Assembly (NCBI RefSeq): GCF_000738675.1
Contig: NZ_JPUX01000001.1
Location: 3,720,001-3,784,000, forward strand
Source: Serratia nematodiphila DZ0503SBS1
GTDB taxonomy: Bacteria; Pseudomonadota; Gammaproteobacteria; Enterobacterales; Enterobacteriaceae
Reading direction: 5' to 3'
DNA: 64,000 nt
The position numbers and the translations under genes are program-made. This document shows, one piece after another, positions 8,771 to 18,297 of this stretch. The notes beneath the pieces were generated by a model that ran no database searches, was not told the DNA's origin, and saw only the letters and a list, made by a program, of their open reading frames with translations. Position 1 is the stretch's first letter. Every line of letters begins with the position of its first letter.

Positions 8771-9279
8771 GGCGTTATGCAGGTTTCCTGGCGTTTTTAT
8801 TTTCCCTGAGTATATCAGCAAGCGCCTGTGCCAAGTCTATCCGCCCTCACATCCTGCCTTTGCCGGCGGCGAATCGCACCATTTGGACTAACTGTTACGG
8901 CGTAACGTTTTGCCGTGGATTTTTTTCATTTTACCCGCATCCCAGCGCTGACGCGGGCTGCGGCGCCAATACGGGCAAACTCAATCAGCTGATTTTGTTC
9001 ATAAAACTTGGCACGGTCAACGACAGGGTGCTATACCTTCCCTAGCCGGCGCCTTTGGGCTTCGTGCTTTCTCGGGTTTAAATATCAGTACCTTATGCTG
9101 ATTTACTCACGTATTGAGCCTACGTTCAGCACGCTGTGCCGAACGCACCCTTCGCTCAATGTCGCTAACCTCATGCGAAACGCCCGTTTTGTACCGCCAC
9201 GCCCGCCGGGCCGTGGGTAACAATCAGAGCGGAATGCGCCGTCTCGTCGGCCGCTCCGCGCAACGGAGGACGCAACATC
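8771..9279. other. Divergent intergenic region (MFS / osm operon)
   Basis: About 0.5 kb without a convincing gene. It separates the divergent MFS gene and osmoprotectant operon and must hold both promoters. The short open frames inside lack ribosome sites and family resemblance. A ribosome site GGAGG precedes the osmY ATG. No operator could be identified by eye. Confidence 0.6.
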
Positions 9280-9996
9280 ATGCACAAGTCAGCGCCATAC
9301 CGGCGCCTGCTCCTCGGGAGCCTGCTGTTTATCGCCGTCATCGCGCTGCTGGTTTACGGCATCGGTTGGGAAACCCTCAAGTCGCGCCGGGAAGATTTGA
9401 TTTACCTCGGTCAGCAGCACATGTTCCTGGTGGTGTGTTCGATGCTGCTGTCGCTGCTGGTCGGCATTCCCAGCGGTATCCTGCTGAGCCGCCCTTTCGC
9501 CCGCCGCTGGGCGGAGCACGTGATGCAGATCTTTAACGTCGGCAACACCCTGCCGCCGCTGGCAGTGTTGGCATTGGCGATGGTGATCATCGGCATCGGC
9601 GACCGGCCGGCGGTGGTGGCGTTGTTCCTCGCCTCGCTGCTGCCTATCGTGCGCAATACCTATGCCGGCCTGCGTTCGGTGCCGCCGGCGCTGGTCGAGG
9701 CCGCCAACGGTATTGGCATGACCGCCGGACAGCGGCTGCGCCAGGTCGAACTGCCTAACGCCCTGCCGGTGATCTTCGCCGGGGTGCGCATCGCGATGGC
9801 GATTAACGTCGGCACCGCGCCGCTGGCGTTTTTGATCGGCGCCAGCAGCTATGGCGAGCTGATCTTCCCCGGCATCTACCTGAACGACTTCCCGACGCTG
9901 ATCCTCGGCGCCGCCGCCACCGCGCTGATCGCCCTGCTGCTCGATCTGGCGCTGGCCGGTCTCGGCCGCCGGCTCAGCCCGCACACCGCATCCTGA
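9280..9996 (+). CDS. osmY: Osmoprotectant ABC transporter permease (OsmY-type)
   Basis: A 238-residue inner-membrane permease of the OpuBB/ProW family, the first gene of a four-gene importer. The BPD permease signature [20 protein letters not shown] forms the EAA loop that docks the ATPase; about six membrane spans are visible. The homologous OsmVWXY (OsmU) system of Salmonella takes up glycine betaine and choline-O-sulfate under salt stress. Which permease corresponds to OsmY and which to OsmW is assigned by position relative to the binding protein and ATPase. OsmY here is unrelated to the E. coli periplasmic chaperone of that name. Confidence 0.85.
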   Translation: MHKSAPYRRLLLGSLLFIAVIALLVYGIGWETLKSRREDLIYLGQQHMFLVVCSMLLSLLVGIPSGILLSRPFARRWAEHVMQIFNVGNTLPPLAVLALAMVIIGIGDRPAVVALFLASLLPIVRNTYAGLRSVPPALVEAANGIGMTAGQRLRQVELPNALPVIFAGVRIAMAINVGTAPLAFLIGASSYGELIFPGIYLNDFPTLILGAAATALIALLLDLALAGLGRRLSPHTAS

Positions 9997-10009
9997 TGGG
10001 AGAAACGCG

Positions 10010-10918
10010 ATGACTCGATGGTTACAACGACTCCGCCACGCGCTGCTGTTCTCCTTGCTGATGACCGGCGCGGCCGCCTGGGCCGCCCCGCTGACGCTGG
10101 CGAGCAAGAACTTTACCGAACAGCGCATTCTGTCGGCGATCACCGTGCAATACCTGCGGGCCAAAGGTTTTCAGGTCGAACCCAAAACCAATCTGGCTAC
10201 GGTGATCACCCGCAACGCGATGATCAACAAGCAGATCGACATGACCTGGGAATACACCGGCACCTCGCTGATCATCTTTAACCACATCAATAAGCGCATG
10301 TCGCCGCAGGAAACCTACGAAACGGTGAAAAAGCTCGACGCCAAACTCGGCCTGGTGTGGCTGCAGCCGGCGGACATGAACAACACCTACGCCTTCGCCA
10401 TGCAGCGCCGGCGAGCGGAAAAAGAGCAGATCCGCACGATGTCGCAACTGGTGGCCAAAGTGGAACAGGTGCGTAAAACCGACCCGAAACACAACTGGCT
10501 GCTGGGGCTGGATCTGGAGTTCGCCGGCCGCTCGGACGGCCTGAAGCCGATGCAGGCGCTGTACGACATGCCGCTGGATCGCCCGCAAATCCGCCAGATG
10601 GATCCCGGCCTGGTCTACAACGCCATCCGCGATGGCTTCGTCGACGCCGGGCTGGTGTACACCACCGACGGCCGGGTGAAAGGCTTCGATCTGCAGGTGC
10701 TGGAAGACGACAAAGGCTATTTCCCGAGCTATGCGGTCACGCCGGTGGTGCGCGCCGACGTGTTGCAAAACACGCCGGGGCTGGAAGCGGCGCTGAACAC
10801 GCTGTCGAAACAGTTCAACAATCAGGTGATCACCGAGCTTAACGCCAAGGTGGATATCGACTACCAGACGCCGCAACAGGTCGCCGACGCGTTCCTCAAG
10901 CAGCGCGGCCTGATTTAG
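10010..10918 (+). CDS. osmX: Osmoprotectant substrate-binding protein OsmX
   Basis: Periplasmic binding protein of 302 residues with a Sec signal peptide (residues 1-26, cleavage near AWA). The mature domain is OpuAC-like: [17 protein letters not shown] at its start and [11 protein letters not shown] in the first lobe are the family hallmarks; the latter contributes to the quaternary-amine pocket. It lies 13 bp after the first permease and 8 bp before the second, so the operon arrangement is clear. Ligand choice among betaine, choline-O-sulfate and carnitine cannot be read from sequence. Confidence 0.88.
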   Translation: MTRWLQRLRHALLFSLLMTGAAAWAAPLTLASKNFTEQRILSAITVQYLRAKGFQVEPKTNLATVITRNAMINKQIDMTWEYTGTSLIIFNHINKRMSPQETYETVKKLDAKLGLVWLQPADMNNTYAFAMQRRRAEKEQIRTMSQLVAKVEQVRKTDPKHNWLLGLDLEFAGRSDGLKPMQALYDMPLDRPQIRQMDPGLVYNAIRDGFVDAGLVYTTDGRVKGFDLQVLEDDKGYFPSYAVTPVVRADVLQNTPGLEAALNTLSKQFNNQVITELNAKVDIDYQTPQQVADAFLKQRGLI

Positions 10919-10926
10919 GAGGCATG

Positions 10927-11577
10927 ATGAATACCTTACTTTACGCCTGGCAAAACTGGGCCTATATCGCCGGATTGACGCTGGAACACCTGCTGCTGGT
11001 CGGCATCGCCGTCGGCCTGGCGATCCTGATCGGCGTGCCGCTCGGCGTGCTGATCGTCCGCCACAAATGGCTGGCGACGCCGGTGCTGAGCCTGGCCACG
11101 CTGGTGCTGACCGTGCCCTCCATCGCCCTGTTCGGGCTGATGATCCCGCTGTTTTCCTTAATCGGCCACGGCATCGGCTACGTGCCGGCGATCACCGCGG
11201 TGTTCCTCTATTCGCTGCTGCCGATCGTGCGCAACACCCACACCGCGCTCGACAACCTGCCCGGCGGGCTGCGCGAAGCCGGCCGCGGCATCGGCATGAC
11301 GTTCTGGCAACGCCTGCGCTGGGTGGAGATCCCGGTAGCGCTGCCGGTCATTTTCGGCGGCATTCGCACCGCCGTGGTGATGAATATCGGCGTGATGGCG
11401 ATCGCCGCGGTGATCGGCGCCGGCGGCCTCGGCCTGCTGCTGCTCAACGGCATCAGCAGCAGCGACATCCGCCAGTTGATTACCGGCGCCGTGATGATCA
11501 GCCTGCTGGCGATCGTCCTCGATTGGTTATTGCACCGCTTGCAAATTGCGCTCACGCCCAAGGGGATCCGCTCATGA
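10927..11577 (+). CDS. osmW: Osmoprotectant ABC transporter permease (OsmW-type)
   Basis: Second permease, 216 residues, with the EAA loop REAGRGIGMTFWQRLRWVEI and about five to six spans. Two ATGs occur in tandem. The one at 10927 has proper spacing from AGGAGG at 10917-10922, whereas the one at 10924 is only one base away, so 10927 is chosen. The stop overlaps the ATPase start codon (ATGA), implying coupled synthesis. Together with the first permease it would form a heterodimeric channel. Confidence 0.87.
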   Translation: MNTLLYAWQNWAYIAGLTLEHLLLVGIAVGLAILIGVPLGVLIVRHKWLATPVLSLATLVLTVPSIALFGLMIPLFSLIGHGIGYVPAITAVFLYSLLPIVRNTHTALDNLPGGLREAGRGIGMTFWQRLRWVEIPVALPVIFGGIRTAVVMNIGVMAIAAVIGAGGLGLLLLNGISSSDIRQLITGAVMISLLAIVLDWLLHRLQIALTPKGIRS

Positions 11578-12713
11578 TTAAATTGGAAAATCTGACCAAA
11601 CAGTTCATGCAAAAGAACGGCACGCCGTTCAACGCCGTCGACAACATCAATCTGGACGTGCCGGAAGGCGAAATTTGCGTGCTGCTCGGCCCATCCGGCT
11701 GCGGCAAAACCACCACGCTGAAGATGATCAACCGCTTGATCGAACCCACCGGCGGCACCATTCTGATCAACGGCGAAGACACCAGCGCGCTGGATACCGT
11801 CAGCCTGCGCCGCAAAATCGGCTACGTCATCCAGCAGATCGGTCTGTTCCCCAACATGACCATCGAGGAGAACATCACCGTAGTGCCGCGCATGCTGGGC
11901 TGGGACAAAAAACGCTGCCACGATCGCGCCGAGGAGCTGATGAGCATGGTGGCGCTGGATCCCAAGCGCTTTTTGCACCGCTACCCGAAAGAGATGTCCG
12001 GCGGGCAGCAGCAGCGCATCGGCGTGATCCGCGCGCTGGCGGCCGATCCGCCGGTGCTGCTGATGGATGAACCCTTCGGCGCGGTGGATCCGATCAACCG
12101 CGAAACCATCCAAAACGAGTTTCTCGACATGCAGCGTCAGCTGAAGAAGACCGTGATGCTGGTCAGCCACGACATCGACGAAGCGCTGAAGCTCGGCGAT
12201 CGCATCGCGGTGTTCCGCCAGGGCAAGATCGTGCAGAACGCCAGCGCCGATGAGCTGCTGGCGCGCCCGGCGAACGACTTCGTCGCCTCCTTTGTCGGCC
12301 AGGATCGCACGCTGAAGCGCCTGCTGCTGGTGCAGGCCGGCGACGTGGCAGACCAACAAGAGACGGTGACGGTGCGCCGGGAAACGCCGCTGACAGAGGC
12401 ATTCGGGTTGATGGACGATATCGACGCCCGTTCGGTGACGGTAGTGGACGCCGACGGCAAACCGCTGGGTTACGTCAAACGCCGCGAGGCGCGCGGTGCG
12501 CCGGGGGTATGCGCCGACAGCCTGCACCGCTTTCGCGTCACCGCCCGCGCGGAAGAGAACCTGCGCGTGGTGCTGTCGAAGCTGTATGAGCACAATACGT
12601 CCTGGATGCCGATCGTCGATGAAGACGGCCGCTACAGCGGCGAAATCTCGCAGGATTATATCGCCGACTACCTCAGCTCCGGCCGCACGCGCCGGGTGCT
12701 GACGCCGCAATAA
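11574..12713 (+). CDS. osmV: Osmoprotectant ABC transporter ATPase OsmV
   Basis: ATP-binding subunit, 379 residues. Walker A is GPSGCGKTT (near residue 40), the signature is MSGGQQQRIG, Walker B is VLLMDEPFGAVD and the switch His is in LVSHDIDEAL. A C-terminal region after residue 270 contains a tandem CBS-type module, which in the related OpuA acts in ionic-strength sensing. The frame is open upstream to 11067, but that part is the shadow of osmW; ATG 11574 overlaps the osmW stop and gives the family start MIKLENLTKQF. Confidence 0.9.
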   Translation: MIKLENLTKQFMQKNGTPFNAVDNINLDVPEGEICVLLGPSGCGKTTTLKMINRLIEPTGGTILINGEDTSALDTVSLRRKIGYVIQQIGLFPNMTIEENITVVPRMLGWDKKRCHDRAEELMSMVALDPKRFLHRYPKEMSGGQQQRIGVIRALAADPPVLLMDEPFGAVDPINRETIQNEFLDMQRQLKKTVMLVSHDIDEALKLGDRIAVFRQGKIVQNASADELLARPANDFVASFVGQDRTLKRLLLVQAGDVADQQETVTVRRETPLTEAFGLMDDIDARSVTVVDADGKPLGYVKRREARGAPGVCADSLHRFRVTARAEENLRVVLSKLYEHNTSWMPIVDEDGRYSGEISQDYIADYLSSGRTRRVLTPQ

Positions 12714-12720
12714 CCTCCGC

Positions 12721-12739
12721 CGGGGCGCCGACCGCCCCG
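12721..12739 (+). terminator. Hairpin after osm operon
   Basis: Stem CGGGGCG / CGCCCCG with a five-base loop, eight bases after the osmV stop. There is no T tract, so it is a weak terminator or an RNA-stabilising hairpin. Confidence 0.4.
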
Positions 12740-12838
12740 CCCATGCCGCAGTTTGATAAAGATTCACTGGTCATCGGCCGGAGCGCCAAGCACAATGCGC
12801 TGATGACCCTTTGATTTTTCTCACGACGCCGCCCACGC

Positions 12839-14140
12839 ATGAAAAGATTGGTCCACCTGCACCACTATCGCGCCCTGCTGCGCAGCCTGTTTATCGCCGT
12901 GTTCATCGGCGTCGCCGCCGCCCTGGCGGTGTGGCTGTTCCACCGTTCGATGATTGGCCTCGAGTGGCTGTTGCTCGGCAATGCCGACGGCAGTCTGGTG
13001 GCCGCCGCCGCCGCGCTGCCCGGCTGGCGGCGCGCCCTGACGCCTGCGTTGGGCGGGCTGGCGGCAGGCCTGCTGCTGTATGTTCACCAGCGCTACCGCC
13101 ACCAGCGCCCGGCGGCGCCCACCGACTATATGGAAGCGATCGAGACCGGCAACGGCAAGCTGGATACCGGCGCCAGCCTGGTGAAGTGTCTGGCGTCGCT
13201 GCTGGTGGTGTCGAGCGGCAGCGCCATCGGCCGTGAAGGCGCGATGATCCTGCTGGCGGCGCTGGTGGGCTCGCTGTTCGCTCAGCGCTTTACGCACGAG
13301 AAAGAATGGAAACTGTGGGTGGCCTGCGCCGCCGCAGCCGGGATGGCCAGCGCCTACCATGCGCCGCTGGCGGGCAGCCTGTTTATCGCCGAGATCCTGT
13401 TCGGCACCCTGATGCTGGCCTCGCTCGGCCCGGTGGTGATCGCCGCGGTCAGCGCCCTGCTGATGACCAATCTGCTCAACGGCGGCCAGGCGCCGCTCTA
13501 CCTGGTGACGCCGCTCGCCGCCCCCTTGCCGACGCAATACCTGCTGATGGCGCTGGTCGGCGTGGTGGCCGGCGCCGGCGGGCCGCTGTTTTTGTGGTTG
13601 ATGACCGCCACCGGCCGCGCGTTCCGATCGCTGCGCCTGAAGCCGCCGCTGCAGCTGGCGCTGGGCGGCCTGATCGTCGGGCTGCTTTCGCTGTTGTTCC
13701 CGCAGGTATGGGGCAATGGCTACAGCGTGGTACAGGCGCTGCTGATCGCGCCGCCGGGAGTGTTGCTGCTGGGGGCGATCCTGGTATGCAAGCTGCTGGC
13801 GATCCTCGCCAGCAGCGGGTCGGGCGCGCCCGGCGGGGTCTTCACCCCGACGCTGTTCGTCGGCGCCGCGCTCGGTTCGATGATCGGTCAGCTGTTTGGC
13901 CTGTGGCCGGGCATGGATGCGGCGGTGCCGCTGCTGCTGGCGCTGACCGGCATGGCCACCCTGCTGGCCGCCACCACCCATGCGCCGATCATGGCGGCGC
14001 TGATGGTGTTTGAAATGACCGGCGAATACGCGCTGCTGCCCGGCATTCTGCTGGCCTGCGTGATCGCCACCACCGTGTCGCGCGGCCTGCGGCCGGTATC
14101 GGTCTACCACACCGCGCCGCCGCCCAAACGCGAGGCTTAA
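12839..14140 (+). CDS. clcB: ClC-type chloride channel/transporter ClcB
   Basis: A 433-residue ClC family membrane protein. The selectivity motifs are visible as [11 protein letters not shown] (G(K/R)EGP-like), [14 protein letters not shown] and an anion-binding Tyr region near the C-terminus ([15 protein letters not shown]). Over most of its length it follows E. coli ClcB (YnfJ). ClC transporters in enterobacteria support extreme acid resistance by acting as an electrical shunt. It has no C-terminal CBS domains, as in E. coli. The stop overlaps the end of the convergent MerR gene by 4 bp. Confidence 0.93.
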   Translation: MKRLVHLHHYRALLRSLFIAVFIGVAAALAVWLFHRSMIGLEWLLLGNADGSLVAAAAALPGWRRALTPALGGLAAGLLLYVHQRYRHQRPAAPTDYMEAIETGNGKLDTGASLVKCLASLLVVSSGSAIGREGAMILLAALVGSLFAQRFTHEKEWKLWVACAAAAGMASAYHAPLAGSLFIAEILFGTLMLASLGPVVIAAVSALLMTNLLNGGQAPLYLVTPLAAPLPTQYLLMALVGVVAGAGGPLFLWLMTATGRAFRSLRLKPPLQLALGGLIVGLLSLLFPQVWGNGYSVVQALLIAPPGVLLLGAILVCKLLAILASSGSGAPGGVFTPTLFVGAALGSMIGQLFGLWPGMDAAVPLLLALTGMATLLAATTHAPIMAALMVFEMTGEYALLPGILLACVIATTVSRGLRPVSVYHTAPPPKREA

Positions 14141-14529
14141 AACTCGCCCTGCTGCAGCAACTTCCTGAACTGCGGGCACTGCAGGTGCTCCGGTTCAGGG
14201 CAATCGACCATGTGCTGCAAACCGGCGCGCACCTGCCCCAGACGCCGCAGGGTGCGATCCAGTTCTTCAATCCGCGCCGCCAGCAGCCGGCGATCGAGGG
14301 CGATGCGCCCCCGCTCGTCAAACAGCGAGGCGATCTCATCCAGCGTAAACCCCGCCAGCCGCCCGAGGGCGATCAGCTTCAGTTGATCCAGCACGCCGGC
14401 GGCGTATTGGCGACGTAAACCGTTGCGGCCTATCGAGGCGATTAGCCCTTTTTTCTCGTAATGCCGCAGCGCCGAGGGCGCGATGCCGCTCAAACGCGCC
14501 ACCTCGCCAATATCCAGTTCTTTTCCCAT
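14137..14529 (-). CDS. MerR family transcriptional regulator
   Basis: A 130-residue regulator with the N-terminal winged helix MerR motif ([26 protein letters not shown]) followed by a coiled-coil dimerisation helix. The C-terminal tail has two cysteines ([14 protein letters not shown]), in a SoxR-like layout but spaced differently, so metal or redox sensing is possible but unproven. ATG 14529 gives the canonical start; a GTG at 14556 would add nine residues overlapping the operator. It is divergent from the DUF2938 gene, its likely target. Confidence 0.85.
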   Translation of the reverse strand: MGKELDIGEVARLSGIAPSALRHYEKKGLIASIGRNGLRRQYAAGVLDQLKLIALGRLAGFTLDEIASLFDERGRIALDRRLLAARIEELDRTLRRLGQVRAGLQHMVDCPEPEHLQCPQFRKLLQQGEF

Positions 14530-14559
14530 TGACTTGAAGTCGACTTTAAGTTGCACACT
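14529..14559 (+). promoter_or_regulatory. MerR-type operator/promoter
   Basis: A near-perfect palindrome ACTTGAAGTCGACTTTAAGT (14532-14551) lies between TTGACT (14529-14534) and CACACT (14554-14559). The spacing of 19 bp between these hexamers is the elongated spacer typical of MerR-activated promoters. It drives toward the DUF2938 gene and touches the regulator start codon, so autoregulation is likely. Confidence 0.7.
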
Positions 14560-14599
14560 GTGCGCACATTACACCATGAGTGACTTTAAGGGCACGAAA

Positions 14600-15094
14600 A
14601 TGACGACAGAAATTTTACTGATGATTATGCTGACCGGGGTGGGCGCCACGCTGTGCACCGATCTGTGGGCCATCGTGCAAAAGCGCGTGCTGGGCATCCC
14701 GCCCCTTAACTACGCGCTGGTTGGCCGCTGGTTTATCGGCCTGTTCGACGGCCGGTTTTATCACGCTCCGATCATGGCTGCGCCGGTGCGGCGGGGAGAA
14801 AAAGCGATGGGATGGCTGCTGCACTACGCGATCGGCGTCGCCTTCGCCTTTATCCCGCTCGGCCTGGCGGGCATCGCGTGGTACGCCGCGCCGACGCCGC
14901 TGGTCGCGCTGTTGAGCGGCTGGCTGAGCCTGGCGGCGCCCTTCTTCGTGATGCAGCCGGCGTTGGGCTTTGGCGTGGCGGCGGCGAATACCCCCAACCC
15001 GGCGCGTAGCCGCATCATCAGCCTGCTGGTGCATACGGTGTACGGCCTGGGGCTGTTTGTCTCCGCCCGTTTGTTGGCCCCTTTGCTGGCCTGA
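14600..15094 (+). CDS. DUF2938 membrane protein
   Basis: A 164-residue integral membrane protein with four hydrophobic segments. The N-terminal GVGATLCTDLWAIVQKRVLG and the central GWLLHYAIGVAFAF are features I associate with DUF2938. Function is unknown. It is divergent from the MerR regulator and sits directly behind a MerR-type promoter, so it is probably induced by the regulator's ligand. ATG 14600 follows AAGGGCACG; an alternative in-frame ATG at 14576 would add eight residues. Confidence 0.78.
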   Translation: MTTEILLMIMLTGVGATLCTDLWAIVQKRVLGIPPLNYALVGRWFIGLFDGRFYHAPIMAAPVRRGEKAMGWLLHYAIGVAFAFIPLGLAGIAWYAAPTPLVALLSGWLSLAAPFFVMQPALGFGVAAANTPNPARSRIISLLVHTVYGLGLFVSARLLAPLLA

Positions 15095-15099
15095 GCGCG

Positions 15100-15768
15100 C
15101 TAGCGCAGCAGCGTGGAGATGTCGAGATAGTGCGCCAGTTCGCGCTGCTCCGCGCGCGGCAGATACGGAATTTCACCCAGCAGCGGCGCGGAAATGCGCT
15201 GCTGCAGCGCCGCGATGGTTTCGGCATAGTGCGCCAACCCCGGGTTGATGCGGTTGGCGACCCAGCCCAGCAACGGCAGGCCGTCGTTGATAATCGACTG
15301 TGCCGTCAGCAACGCGTGGCTGACGCAGCCCAGCTTGATGCCCACCACCAACACCACCGGCAGCTGTTCCTGCACCACCCACTCGGCGTAAGGCCGTAGA
15401 TCGTTCATCAACACCCGCCAACCGCCGCTGCCTTCCACCACCACCGTATCGGCTTTGGCCGAAAGATCCCGCAGACCGCTGCTCATCACGCCATAGTTGA
15501 TGTCCTCGGTCGCATGCGCGTGAAACACCTCATCCAGGCAGGTGATGGGATTGATCTCCTCGTAGGACAGCGGCAGGGTTGAAGATGCTTGCAATACCAA
15601 AGCGTCTTTATTGCGGATGCCCTCGCTGGTTTCCTGGCAGCGCGCGGCGATCGGCTTGTAGCCGGCCACCGAACGGCCTTCGGCGGCCAGCGCCTGCATC
15701 AACCCGCGGGAAACCACGGTTTTACCGACGTCGGTATCCGTGCCTGTCACAAATAAACGCTTCAACAT
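15100..15768 (-). CDS. bioD2: Dethiobiotin synthetase homologue BioD2 (YnfK)
   Basis: ATP-dependent carboxylase-type enzyme of 222 residues that closes the ureido ring of dethiobiotin from DAPA and CO2. The P-loop is GTDTDVGKT, the DAPA-binding region KPIAARCQ, and VEGSGGWRV and VANRI are the other conserved segments. It lies next to mlc and near clcB as ynfK does in E. coli, so it is the second paralogue and not the bio-operon enzyme. Whether it contributes to biotin synthesis is unclear. ATG 15768 gives MLKRLFVTGTDT. Confidence 0.9.
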   Translation of the reverse strand: MLKRLFVTGTDTDVGKTVVSRGLMQALAAEGRSVAGYKPIAARCQETSEGIRNKDALVLQASSTLPLSYEEINPITCLDEVFHAHATEDINYGVMSSGLRDLSAKADTVVVEGSGGWRVLMNDLRPYAEWVVQEQLPVVLVVGIKLGCVSHALLTAQSIINDGLPLLGWVANRINPGLAHYAETIAALQQRISAPLLGEIPYLPRAEQRELAHYLDISTLLR

Positions 15769-15912
15769 GAATAAAATGCCCCAGAATGCCCCGTTAACAA
15801 TGTATCGCCGCACCGGCGGCGAAGAAGTCTTTCGGAAAAATTCTAGGGGATGCTGCCGCGTAGGGGCTTGAGGTAGCTCAATCTTTTGCGGGATTAATAA
15901 GAGGTTCTGATG

Positions 15913-17130
15913 TTAGCCTTGCAGCAGCTGCACCAACAATGAACCATTATACAGCGCCTCTTTCACCAGTGCCGCGCCGGGCATGGTGCCCTGATTGAAG
16001 AACTGCGTGGATTCGACCTTGACCTGCTCGCTGTAGGCCGGCAGCGCCTGTTGGCGAATGCAGGAGGCGATGGCCGGGTGCAGGATCTCCGCCGCGCGGT
16101 TGAGCGGCGAGCCCACCAGGATCTTCTCGGGATTGAACAGGTTGACCATGATAGCCAGAATGCGCCCCACGCTGTGGCCGACACCGAGAATGATGTCTCG
16201 CGCCAGTTGATCGCCCGCCAGCGCGGCGTCGCACAGCGATTCGACGGTCAGCGGCGCACCGTGCAGGCTGGAACTCATCGAGCCGCTCAGCCGCTGCTGG
16301 GCGATCTCCAGCATGTTCTCAATGCTGGCCACGGTTTCGAGACAGCCGTGGTTGCCGCAGTAGCAGCGTTTGCCGTAGGGATCGACCTGGGTGTGGCCGA
16401 TCTCCACCACGCTGTGGCTGCCGGCGTGCAACACATGGCCGCCGGTGATCACCCCGGCGCCGACGTTGTGGTCGATCACCACCTGAATCACGTTCTGGCT
16501 GCCGCGCGAGGCGCCGTACAGCGCCTCGGCCATGGTCCAGGCGCTGATGTCGTGCTGCAGGTAAACCGGCAGACCGGTGCGGGTTTCCAGCGCCGGGCCG
16601 AGCGGCATCTCCAGCACGTCGTAAAACGGCATGCGGTGCACCACGCCGGACTGGACGTCGATCATGCCCGGCAGCGTAATAGCGATCGCCGTCAGCCGTT
16701 CCAGCTTGCTTTGGTGGCGGATAAAGAACTGATCGACTTCGGTCAGGATGCGCTTCAGCAACGGTTCGGGATGTTCGGCCGCCAGCGGCAGCTGCTCCTC
16801 CACCACCAGCTTGCTGCTGAGATCGCGCAGCGCCAGCGTGATGCTGCCGCGGCTGATGCGGGCGGACAGGTAGTGCCAGGCTTCGGTGTCCAACACCAGC
16901 CCCACCGCCGGGCGCCCCCGGCTGCCGATCTCCTGGTACTCGGTTTCCTTGACCAGATGGGCTTCCAGCAGTTCGCGCACGATCTTGGTGATGCTGGCGG
17001 GCGCCAGCTGCGCGCGTTTTGACAGTTCGATGCGCGAAATCGGACCCAGTTGATCGATTAGCCGATAAACCGCCCCCGCATTGGTCTGTTTGATTTGATC
17101 GATATGCCCAGGCTGCCCAACCGCAATCAC
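15913..17130 (-). CDS. mlc: Glucose-responsive repressor Mlc
   Basis: ROK-family repressor of 405 residues that in E. coli controls ptsG, ptsHI, manXYZ and malT and is sequestered at the membrane by dephosphorylated PtsG. The winged helix (SKRAQLAPASITKIVREL) is N-terminal. The ROK zinc motif CYCGNHGCLET and the sugar-kinase-like GAGVITGGHV follow. It is near-collinear with E. coli Mlc over its full length. The start is GTG at 17130, which matches the E. coli N-terminus (QPGHIDQIKQTNAGAVYRL). Confidence 0.96.
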   Translation of the reverse strand: MIAVGQPGHIDQIKQTNAGAVYRLIDQLGPISRIELSKRAQLAPASITKIVRELLEAHLVKETEYQEIGSRGRPAVGLVLDTEAWHYLSARISRGSITLALRDLSSKLVVEEQLPLAAEHPEPLLKRILTEVDQFFIRHQSKLERLTAIAITLPGMIDVQSGVVHRMPFYDVLEMPLGPALETRTGLPVYLQHDISAWTMAEALYGASRGSQNVIQVVIDHNVGAGVITGGHVLHAGSHSVVEIGHTQVDPYGKRCYCGNHGCLETVASIENMLEIAQQRLSGSMSSSLHGAPLTVESLCDAALAGDQLARDIILGVGHSVGRILAIMVNLFNPEKILVGSPLNRAAEILHPAIASCIRQQALPAYSEQVKVESTQFFNQGTMPGAALVKEALYNGSLLVQLLQG

Positions 17131-17289
17131 AAACCGGCTCCTACTATTTTTCGCGCTTCTAAATAAAGACTAGGGGTTATGGTGGGGCTTTTGTCATACA
17201 GCGTCAACTATTTGATTCGTTATGTGATTTGCTGCACAAATTCCTCGCAATTTCAGCGTGAATTGATTTTTATTTGCCCAAGCTCAACG

Positions 17290-18180
17290 TCATTTCAGCA
17301 TCAACGCCATCAGCGACTGCGCCGCCGCGGTCAACGGCCGCCGGCGGTGGTGCACCAGCCACACTTCGGTGGTGGCGTCCGGCTCCGCCAGCGGCAAATA
17401 GCGCACGCCGTCCACCCGCACCCGGGCGAAAGACGCCGGCAGAATCGAGACTCCCAACCCGGCGGAGACCAGCCCGATGATAGTCATCGCTTCCCCCACT
17501 TCCTGGGTGATATACGGGGTGATGCCGGCCTTGCCGAGCAGCAGCAGAATTTCGTCGTACAGCGCGGTGCCCACTTCGCGCGAGAAGAACACGAACGGCT
17601 CCCGCGCCAAATGTTGAAACCGCAGCGCGCCGCCGGGCGTTTCCGCCAGCGGATGCCCTTCCGGCACCACCGCCACCAGCGGTTCACGCAGCAGCAGCTG
17701 ATAGTGCAGCGCCTCCGGCAGCCGCGTATTGCGCATCACCCCCAGATCCAGCTCACCGTTCAGCAGCGGTTCGATCTGCTGTTTGGTGTTGATTTCGCGC
17801 ATCTTGATGTGCACCTGCGGGGACTGCTGGCGAAAGGCGCGCAGGCTGCGCGCCACCACGCCGATAAAGGGCGCGGAGGAGGTAAACCCGATGGTCATTT
17901 CCCCCAGTTCACCGCGATCCAGACGCGCCGCCTTTTCCGCCGCGCGCCCGACCTGATCGAGCACCTGATAGGCTTCTTTAAGAAACATCTCCCCGGCCTG
18001 GGTCAAACTGACGTTGCGGTTGTTGCGCGCCAGCAGCCGCGCGCCGACCATCTCTTCCAGCGCCTGAATTTGCTGGCTGAGCGGCGGCTGGGAGATGCGC
18101 AACCGCTCGGCGGCGCGGCCAAAATGCAGCTCTTCGGCCACGGCGATAAAGTAACGCAGGTGTCTCAATTCGATATTCAT
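17290..18180 (-). CDS. ynfL: LysR family regulator YnfL
   Basis: A 296-residue LysR-type transcription factor. The N-terminal winged helix is MNIELRHLRYFIAVAEELHF...RLRISQPPLSQQIQ, followed by a periplasmic-binding-like effector domain. It is divergent from ynfM with a 117-bp gap, the same arrangement as E. coli ynfL-ynfM, so it probably controls ynfM. The inducer is unknown. Confidence 0.88.
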   Translation of the reverse strand: MNIELRHLRYFIAVAEELHFGRAAERLRISQPPLSQQIQALEEMVGARLLARNNRNVSLTQAGEMFLKEAYQVLDQVGRAAEKAARLDRGELGEMTIGFTSSAPFIGVVARSLRAFRQQSPQVHIKMREINTKQQIEPLLNGELDLGVMRNTRLPEALHYQLLLREPLVAVVPEGHPLAETPGGALRFQHLAREPFVFFSREVGTALYDEILLLLGKAGITPYITQEVGEAMTIIGLVSAGLGVSILPASFARVRVDGVRYLPLAEPDATTEVWLVHHRRRPLTAAAQSLMALMLK

Positions 18181-18297
18181 ATTTAAAAAGTCTTAATTGT
18201 AATTATTAATATATTAGACAAAAAATTCGCCGCTCCCTATCATTTTGTTATCTGCAAAATGTCTGTTTATCTCCCCGAAGTTCGGTAAGGAAACGCT

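Noticed and set aside
9008..9220. A 70-codon open frame upstream of the osm operon
   Set aside because: No ribosome site, no hydrophobic or domain pattern, and odd composition. More likely promoter DNA.
11208..12767. A 519-codon minus-strand open frame opposite osmW/osmV
   Set aside because: Shadow of osmW/osmV, which carry complete ABC transporter motifs.
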